Shown: positions 7,541 through 12,791 of the stretch, in pieces
Layout: each line of letters opens with the position of its first letter
Numbering within the stretch: the stretch's first letter is position 1
DNA from: Euryarchaeota archaeon UBA501
Lineage (GTDB): Archaea > Thermoplasmatota > Poseidoniia > Poseidoniales > Thalassarchaeaceae
DNA length: 12,791 nucleotides
Direction: 5' to 3'
Assembly: GCA_002505685.1 (NCBI GenBank)
Contig: DAVT01000045.1
Location: forward strand, 1 to 12,791
The notes under the pieces: model-generated
The model's input: only the letters and a program-made list of their open reading frames with translations
Database searches by the model: none
Told to the model about the DNA's origin: nothing
Made by a program: the position numbers and the translations under genes

Positions 7541-8332
7541 TTAGCAATCGCCAGTCGAACTTTTCGCATCGGTAAGTCGTAGGACTTGTGCCAATTCGAC
7601 TTCGTTTTCCGCTTTCCCATCTCGCTTTAGTGCAGTACCTACAATCCACGCACAGGCTAGGGATAAATCGGGCAAGGACTCGCAAGTGACTCCTGAACCA
7701 ACAATCAATGGTGCATCTTGAACCACATGTTTTACCCGTTCAATATCGACCCTACTCGTGGGGGTTCCAGTGCCGTTTCCGGAAACGATCAACGCATCAG
7801 CCAAACCCCGATGCCATGCATCCTTTGCTTCTTGTTCCAAGGACCACTTTTCATCAAAGGGAGTTGCATGCTTGACTCCAACATCAGCGAGGATTGCTAT
7901 ATCTGAACTCAGGGAATCTCGTAGACGAAGTGTTTCTGCGGCTTCTCCTTCAATCAATCCTTGATCAGTCACCATAGCGCCGATGTGAACATTGACACGA
8001 ATAAAACAAGCCCCAGTCGATGAAGCGATTGCAATTGCGGCATGGGGGTCATTGCGAAGCACGTTGACCCCTACTGGAACAGAACTCATTTCAACGATGG
8101 AACGAACGATTCGAGTCATCGCCGCAATGGTCACAGCATCGACCTTTTTTTGGAATGGAACATCTCCGAAATTCTCAACCAAGATGGCATCCACTCCACC
8201 GGCCAGAAGCGTACTAGCATCTGCAATCGCGATTCGTTCAACGTCACTTAAATCACCAGCAAAATTGGGCGAACCGGGTAACGCCTTCAGATGAACCATA
8301 CCAATGATTCCGGTAGGGATTTTTTTACGCAT
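7541..8332 (-). CDS. BtpA/SgcQ-family TIM-barrel protein
   Basis: A 263-residue soluble protein covering the whole BtpA family. Recognisable blocks are GMVHLKALPGSP (11-22), ILVENFGDVPF (50-60), VPVGVNVLRND (85-95), FIRVNVHIGAMVTDQGLIEG (110-129), ILADVGVKHA (147-156), LIVSGNGTGTPTS (181-193) and LIVGSGVT (209-216), which read as successive strands and loops of a (beta/alpha)8 barrel with phosphate-binding-type glycine loops near the C-terminus. Cyanobacterial BtpA is needed for stable photosystem I, which cannot be the role here; the archaeal members have no established function I can name. The ATG at 8330-8332 is preferred because a strong AGGGGAG lies just before it and the family motif begins ten residues later. 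It is probably the last gene of the nadE-acnX-SDR run, 10 bp after the SDR gene. Confidence 0.88.
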   Translation of the reverse strand: MRKKIPTGIIGMVHLKALPGSPNFAGDLSDVERIAIADASTLLAGGVDAILVENFGDVPFQKKVDAVTIAAMTRIVRSIVEMSSVPVGVNVLRNDPHAAIAIASSTGACFIRVNVHIGAMVTDQGLIEGEAAETLRLRDSLSSDIAILADVGVKHATPFDEKWSLEQEAKDAWHRGLADALIVSGNGTGTPTSRVDIERVKHVVQDAPLIVGSGVTCESLPDLSLACAWIVGTALKRDGKAENEVELAQVLRLTDAKSSTGDC

Positions 8333-8335
8333 TTG

Positions 8336-8342
8336 CTCCCCT
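8336..8342 (-). promoter_or_regulatory. Shine-Dalgarno site of the BtpA-family gene
   Basis: On the minus strand AGGGGAG follows directly after the SDR stop codon (TAG at 8343-8345) and lies three bases before the ATG at 8330-8332. It decides the start codon over the longer open frame that would overlap the SDR gene. Confidence 0.7.
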
Positions 8343-9326
8343 CTATTCCTCGGCCTGTAACCAACGCCAACAAGAGCGCAATCCATCTTCTAGACTCTGG
8401 CTGGGAGTCCATCCCAACGCGTTTTCTGTTTGTGAAATGTCAGGAGTTCTCCTTCTAGAATCTCCAGGGTGGCCCGTTTCTTGGAAGTGAATTTCAGAGT
8501 TTGAGCCTGAAATTTCTAAACACAAATTGGCCAATTCAGCGACGTTCACTTCTTCTGTGCTTCCTAGATTGAATGCGGCACCTGCGAGTTGTGAACCATC
8601 TAATCCCTCCTCTAATTCTCCTGCGATTCGAATTCCTTCCACCACTTCCTCCACCCATGTGAATGAACGTGTTTGCATGCCATCTCCATGAACGGTGATT
8701 GGTTCTTCTTTACGGCATTGTTCAAGGAAAATACCAGTCACTTGTCCATAAGCATCTCCCGGTAAACGTGGCCCATAGGCATTGAATGGCCGAACGATTC
8801 GCCCATCTAGGCTACTGTTGCTAACCGCATGCTGGACCATAATTTCTCCAAGGTACTTACTGGCTCCATACGAGTGTCGGCCATGCAGGGATGCTGATGT
8901 GAACAAACTGTCAGAGTCGTTGGTGAGCGGCATTTCGGGCTGTTCTCCAAATGCTTCAGGAGAAGATGTGAACACAAATCTCGCGCCGCGTGTGATTGAG
9001 AAATCTAGAGCAACTCGCAACGTGTTAAGATTGACTTGAATCACAAAATCAGGGCGCTCATGAAACCATCTTGTTCCGTTAATTGCAGCCAAATGGTAGA
9101 CACAATCCACGCCCCCCAATTTGTCTGCCGCTTTTTCGTAATTTGATCTCTCAGCAGCATCTCCCAATACGAGAAAATAACCATCCATGCCCTTGCACCC
9201 TTCGAGATTTTTCTTTTTACCTCGGAACATGTCATCTATGACTGCTACGGAGTGACCCATCGCAACCAATTGTTCGGTCAGGTAACTGCCAAGAAAGCCA
9301 GCCCCACCGGTTACGATGCAACGCAT
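8343..9326 (-). CDS. NAD-dependent sugar-nucleotide epimerase/dehydratase-type extended SDR
   Basis: A 327-residue Rossmann-fold enzyme predicted to act on a nucleotide-activated sugar with bound NAD. TGGAGFLG (6-13) binds the dinucleotide, and DD at 31-32 after the second strand suits NAD rather than NADP. HLAAINGTRWF (78-88) follows. The catalytic set is S122 in FTSSPEAFG with Y153 and K157 in SYGASK. RPFNAYGPR (179-187), the VHGDGMQTRSF segment (212-222) and the C-terminal DSRRRTPDISQTENALGW region (289-306) resemble UDP-glucuronate decarboxylases and dTDP-glucose dehydratases. The Asp of the dehydratase Thr-Asp-Glu motif is Pro123 here, so a 4,6-dehydratase is less likely than an epimerase or decarboxylase. 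The ATG at 9324-9326 starts right at the Rossmann strand. A TTG nine codons upstream overlaps the AcnX stop and is the alternative; neither has a clear ribosome site. The exact substrate cannot be read from the sequence. Confidence 0.88.
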   Translation of the reverse strand: MRCIVTGGAGFLGSYLTEQLVAMGHSVAVIDDMFRGKKKNLEGCKGMDGYFLVLGDAAERSNYEKAADKLGGVDCVYHLAAINGTRWFHERPDFVIQVNLNTLRVALDFSITRGARFVFTSSPEAFGEQPEMPLTNDSDSLFTSASLHGRHSYGASKYLGEIMVQHAVSNSSLDGRIVRPFNAYGPRLPGDAYGQVTGIFLEQCRKEEPITVHGDGMQTRSFTWVEEVVEGIRIAGELEEGLDGSQLAGAAFNLGSTEEVNVAELANLCLEISGSNSEIHFQETGHPGDSRRRTPDISQTENALGWTPSQSLEDGLRSCWRWLQAEE

Positions 9327-9349
9327 GTTGAGGGAGACGGGGTCTTCCC

Positions 9350-11092
9350 TCAAGGAGATACTGCCACACGATTCACCACGCAGAGTCGCACAATCCCGTC
9401 TTCCAAGGTCATCTCCACATCATCTCCAGAATTGATTTCCAAGCATGGATCATCTCCAAATCCATGGGCATATGGAACATTGAGTAAAGAAGCAGCTGGC
9501 AATGTCAACGGACAAACATCTCTATTGACAATCGCCTTTGGTCCCCTTCCCGTATAGATGAGACCCATGAGAATGAAGGGGGCAACGGTTGAACCACTTC
9601 CCTTGGGGTAGATTAGTACAGTGTCAGAAATCGCAATTCCATCCAGTGGGTGCCCTGGTTCTTCTATCACTCCCGTATCGCGATTTACATATCCAAGGTA
9701 GGTAATGGGTACATCCGTGACCAACGCCTTCCCACTCACACTCCATTCTGATTGAGATGGCAAACTTCTGCCCGATGAGATGAAATCGTTGTCTCGAGTT
9801 ACCTTGTTTGTCGAGATCGGTTTGGCTCCTTTCGCGTGGAGTTTAGGTCGTTCCCCTGCTGAAAGGGTGGGGTCAAATGCATGGGCCACACAATCTTCAA
9901 TTCGCATCACACTGGTGGGCATTCTGTTCAGTCCACTGGTAAGGTAATGCTCGGCCTTCAGCGAATTTGTCAACAGGTGATTGTAGCGCGTACGATTGTA
10001 TGGTGTTACTTCTGGGCATGTATCTTTCAGAATCACTGCACCGGCTTCTTCGAGAACGGCCAGTGTTCCTTCTTGCTCCAACAGTTCGTGATTGTGTCCA
10101 CTGGTGAATACCCACAACCGTTGGTTCGGGATTTTTTGTCCCAATTCCATTCGTGCTCGAACCGAGGCTGCCGTAGTACGAACCTCTCCTACACTGGCTT
10201 GTGGGCATCCGATGACGACCAAATCCACTTGTCCTGTGGGGGCTAAATCGGTATACCTCCCCATCAAGTCTGATTCGGTAAACACAAGTTCTCCTTCCGG
10301 CTGATATTCAGGAGGTACTGCTGACACACCGTCTGCCCAAAGCATCGGGCAACCATAGTTTGCAGCAGCAGCTGTCAAGGCTTTCTTTTGCTCAAATGAA
10401 ACGTAATCTGGAAGTCCTGTGATGTGCGGCATCATGCCCCATGGTAGTTTCCATTCAGGTTGAATTTGCTTGCCAATCCAATCTCCTAAAACACTCCAAT
10501 CTGCGATGTATGCTAATTCACAATCAACTTTGACATGGATGTTTGGTATACGGTTTTCCTCCAAATGTAAACCCCATTTAGGTGCCCACCCGGTTAGTGC
10601 TGTCGCAAGTGCTGACAATCCACTTTCTCTATTGGTAATTAAGGAGGTATAAGAGTTCGAAAAGGCGACTGCATTGCTTTCAGCCCATGAACCAATACCT
10701 TCGTTTTCAACACCTCGATCATAGGGTGTACAGGACAATGTGGCTTCGATACCAAGTTCAGCATAGGCATGGACAATTTCGAATTGGTTCTTGAGAAAAT
10801 CCTCAACTTCGATATCCATTTCTTCCATCTTTTCTTTATCACAACCCGCACTGTTGAGTGTGGTAGGGATGGCGACAATTCCTCGCGTATCTCCAGCAAG
10901 GTCTGCCAGAAATCGTCGAAGCCCATGGCCTCCAGTCAGAGGAGAAACACCACTTACATGCGCGTGCGCACACGAAACAAATTCGCTTGCTCCAGCTGTT
11001 GAAGCCAAATCAATAACCAGTCGTGCGGCCTTTTGTTTGGTCGGACCATGCTCGCCGGCCAACATGGCTGCGAGTGACTCCGGGATGTCCAT
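9350..11092 (-). CDS. Fused aconitase X, predicted phosphomevalonate dehydratase (large + small subunit)
   Basis: A 580-residue single chain. Residues 1 to about 425 form the aconitase-X catalytic (DUF521) domain, with three cysteines placed as iron-sulfur ligands: C121 in LSCTPY, C296 in IGCPQAS and C359 in DTCPEV. Residues about 452-580 are the swivel/small-subunit (DUF126) domain, with the diagnostic GSGSTVAPF (498-506); its Ser/Thr loop is expected at the active site. In archaea this family makes trans-anhydromevalonate 5-phosphate from mevalonate 5-phosphate, a step of the modified mevalonate pathway to isopentenyl diphosphate; related bacterial AcnX enzymes dehydrate cis-3-hydroxyproline. 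With no proline-catabolism genes around it, the isoprenoid role is preferred, but this is inference. Archaeal subunits are typically separate genes, so the fusion is notable. The ATG at 11090-11092 gives a family-like N-terminus. It lies 51 bp after nadE and 23 bp before the SDR gene. Confidence 0.87.
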   Translation of the reverse strand: MDIPESLAAMLAGEHGPTKQKAARLVIDLASTAGASEFVSCAHAHVSGVSPLTGGHGLRRFLADLAGDTRGIVAIPTTLNSAGCDKEKMEEMDIEVEDFLKNQFEIVHAYAELGIEATLSCTPYDRGVENEGIGSWAESNAVAFSNSYTSLITNRESGLSALATALTGWAPKWGLHLEENRIPNIHVKVDCELAYIADWSVLGDWIGKQIQPEWKLPWGMMPHITGLPDYVSFEQKKALTAAAANYGCPMLWADGVSAVPPEYQPEGELVFTESDLMGRYTDLAPTGQVDLVVIGCPQASVGEVRTTAASVRARMELGQKIPNQRLWVFTSGHNHELLEQEGTLAVLEEAGAVILKDTCPEVTPYNRTRYNHLLTNSLKAEHYLTSGLNRMPTSVMRIEDCVAHAFDPTLSAGERPKLHAKGAKPISTNKVTRDNDFISSGRSLPSQSEWSVSGKALVTDVPITYLGYVNRDTGVIEEPGHPLDGIAISDTVLIYPKGSGSTVAPFILMGLIYTGRGPKAIVNRDVCPLTLPAASLLNVPYAHGFGDDPCLEINSGDDVEMTLEDGIVRLCVVNRVAVSP

Positions 11093-11143
11093 CGGTAGGA
11101 ACCGACCGGCTCTTGCCCATGAAGATGCGGGTCGATTGGTACT
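11093..11143 (-). other. 51-bp gap between nadE and acnX
   Basis: This short gap lies between the nadE stop and the AcnX start. I see no clear Shine-Dalgarno site, no stable hairpin and no T-tract, so nothing argues for a terminator; it is most simply an intra-operon spacer. Confidence 0.4.
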
Positions 11144-12791
11144 TTATCGGCGGGAAGCCAAAGGTTGTCGCCAACCTTGACCAAATGCACGATTTGATAC
11201 CCGAGGGGCAGGACAAAGTTGCCAACGCTTGTGTTCGTTGGCATGAAGGCGCGACAGGATGCTTTCCGTCAAGGGCGAATCATTCCGAATTCCTCGCTCA
11301 ATCCAGTCCTCTAGGATGCTGTCTAGTACAGTGTATGGGGGTAGATTGTCTTCATCTTTCTGATCAGGGGCCAATTCTGCTGACGGTGCTTTAGTCATCG
11401 TAGAATCAGTGATTGGTGGTGTGCCTACGGCATTTGCGTTGATGGCTCTAGCAACTTCGTAAACTTCGGTTTTGTATAGGTCCCCCAAAGGAGCATAACC
11501 TCCGTTCATATCTCCATAGAGCGTGCAGTAACCCATAGCCAATTCACTCTTATTTCCAGTCGCGATTGCCATCGCCCCACGCGCATTGGCAGCCCCCATC
11601 ACTAGTGTGCCACGAATTCTTGCCTGCAAGTTCTCTTTGGCAACGGGGTGTCCTGAATCTAACTCGCTCGCAAGCGTATCGTCCACGCTACTGTGAATCT
11701 CATTAATGGGTAAAATTTGCAACTCCATTCCAAGCGCATCTGCAGTTGCCCTAGCATCTTCAATCGAATGATCCGAAGAATGTCGGGACGGCATCGCCAG
11801 ACCAAGCACATTTCCGGCACCTACTGCCTCACAAGCAATGGCTGCGCACACCGCAGAGTCGATACCACCACTCATTCCGAGCACGATTTGGCTGATGCCC
11901 GATTTTCGACAATAATCAGACAAACCCAAAGTTACCGCAGACAACAAATCTTGTCCCTTTGAGGGAAAAGTTGGTTGCTTATCGGAGGGAACCATTTCCA
12001 AATCTGCGATGTTTGTATCCAATGCAATCCAAGACGCCATCTCTGGCTTCTCAATATTGATTAGCAGGATTCCAGAGCACCAAGCGGGTCCTTGGACAAC
12101 AGTCCCATCGGACCATCCAGCAATACTTCGACCATCAAACAAGAGGTCATCGTTGCCACCCACTTGATTGCACAACAAGAAAGGGTGGTCTAGTGTTGAA
12201 GCCGCCTTTCGGACCAGTTTTGCTCTAACCCCTTCTTTCGCCAAATGGTAGGGTGAAGACGAGAGGTTTACGCTGACTGCCAACGGTTCCCCTTGGTGCT
12301 GCCATGTGGCCAACTGTTCAATCGGATCCGCCGGATAATCGGAGGGGACTTCGCCGATGTGTTGCCATGCATCTTCACAAATCGTAATCCCAACCGATGC
12401 TCCTTGCAAACTTCTGTCGATTCCAGGGCCATCATCCGCTTGGAAATATCTACCCTCGTCAAATACATCATATGTGGGAAGCAATTGTTTGCGACCGACA
12501 ATTTTCGACGTCCTTGAATCTGCAACCCGCACCACGCCATTGAACGGTTTTTGTCGATCTTTTCCGGCGGATAGTGGCGTCCCAATCAACAATGGAATCG
12601 GACTCTTGACTTCCATTGAAGCGGCCTCACATGCAGCAACAAAGGGCGCATCCATCAGCATATCACGTGGGGGGTAGCCTGAGATGACCAATTCACTGGT
12701 CACCGCCATATCTGCCCCTGCCTCGGCAGCTTTGGCAGCCGCCTCTTCGACCAATGCGACATTGCCAACAATATCGCCGACCGTCGGGTCC
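11144..12791 (-). CDS. nadE: Glutamine-dependent NAD+ synthetase, 5' partial
   Basis: Two-domain cytosolic enzyme that amidates nicotinic acid adenine dinucleotide to NAD+ using ammonia taken from glutamine. The gene runs off the right edge; the frame stays open to the last base and reads DPTVGDIVGNVALVEE, which aligns with the usual N-terminus, so only about ten residues are missing. The nitrilase-type glutaminase domain has its triad: Glu in VTSELVISGYPP (codon 12692-12694), Lys in GRKQLLPTYDVFDEGRYF (12488-12490) and Cys in ITICEDAW (12377-12379). The synthetase domain carries the ATP pyrophosphatase loop LGMSGGIDSAV, then ATGNKSELAMGYCTLYGDMNGGY, and TKAPSAELAPDQKDEDNLPPY. The end, RVSNRAFGQGWRQPLASRR, is a complete family C-terminus. 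It is the first visible gene of the minus-strand run; its promoter lies outside the window. Confidence 0.96.
   Translation of the reverse strand, partial: DPTVGDIVGNVALVEEAAAKAAEAGADMAVTSELVISGYPPRDMLMDAPFVAACEAASMEVKSPIPLLIGTPLSAGKDRQKPFNGVVRVADSRTSKIVGRKQLLPTYDVFDEGRYFQADDGPGIDRSLQGASVGITICEDAWQHIGEVPSDYPADPIEQLATWQHQGEPLAVSVNLSSSPYHLAKEGVRAKLVRKAASTLDHPFLLCNQVGGNDDLLFDGRSIAGWSDGTVVQGPAWCSGILLINIEKPEMASWIALDTNIADLEMVPSDKQPTFPSKGQDLLSAVTLGLSDYCRKSGISQIVLGMSGGIDSAVCAAIACEAVGAGNVLGLAMPSRHSSDHSIEDARATADALGMELQILPINEIHSSVDDTLASELDSGHPVAKENLQARIRGTLVMGAANARGAMAIATGNKSELAMGYCTLYGDMNGGYAPLGDLYKTEVYEVARAINANAVGTPPITDSTMTKAPSAELAPDQKDEDNLPPYTVLDSILEDWIERGIRNDSPLTESILSRLHANEHKRWQLCPAPRVSNRAFGQGWRQPLASRR

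Noticed and set aside
8320..8327. T-run as a terminator for minus- or plus-strand transcripts
   Set aside because: The Ts on the plus strand are the Lys codons near the start of the BtpA-family gene; no transcript ends there by gene layout.
9327..9353. TTG start of the SDR gene overlapping the AcnX stop
   Set aside because: The nine added residues precede the Rossmann strand without family similarity, and no ribosome site supports TTG; it is kept only as an alternative.

Overview
This is a gene-dense stretch with almost no non-coding DNA. It carries seven protein genes, and the outermost gene at each end is cut by the window edge. I see no rRNA, tRNA, mobile element, CRISPR array or origin. 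The gene set suggests an archaeon: an aconitase-X-type phosphomevalonate dehydratase (archaeal mevalonate pathway), a single-domain RadA/KaiC-like ATPase, a BtpA-family protein and a very large membrane-anchored subtilase. The acidic, multi-domain surface protease and the overall flavour recall marine Thermoplasmatota such as Candidatus Poseidoniales (Marine Group II). That placement is an inference from gene content and needs a tree.

Layout. Left, plus strand: a giant cell-surface subtilisin-like protease (1-4332, 5' end outside the window) is followed after 9 bp by glmS (4342-6162), so the two are probably co-transcribed. The protease runs catalytic domain, glycine linker, beta-sandwich/CARDB modules, beta-propeller-like region, one membrane span, acidic tail, 9-residue proline-rich repeats and a terminal four-cysteine zinc ribbon. 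glmS converges, with a 2-bp gap, on a RadA/KaiC-like ATPase (6165-6887, minus). That gene diverges from a Maf-like nucleotide pyrophosphatase (6950-7519, plus) across a 62-bp gap that probably holds both promoters.

Right, minus strand: a four-gene run is read from the right edge inwards. It is glutamine-dependent NAD+ synthetase (nadE, 5' end outside the window), a fused large-plus-small-subunit aconitase X (predicted phosphomevalonate dehydratase), an extended short-chain dehydrogenase acting on a sugar nucleotide, and a BtpA-family TIM-barrel protein. Spacings are 51, 23 and 10 bp, which fits one operon, and it converges on maf with a 21-bp gap.

How they may work together: GlmS makes glucosamine-6-phosphate, the entry to UDP-GlcNAc, and the SDR probably modifies a sugar nucleotide. 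Both could feed surface glycans, for which the protease ectodomain has at least eight N-x-S/T sequons. AcnX feeds isoprenoid synthesis (archaeal lipids and glycan carriers), and NadE supplies NAD, which SDR enzymes use. These links are inference. The observations I rate highest are the cytoplasmic zinc-ribbon tail on an extracellular protease, the single-chain AcnX, the Maf protein lacking several usual active-site residues, and the altered nucleotide-binding motifs of the KaiC-like ATPase.
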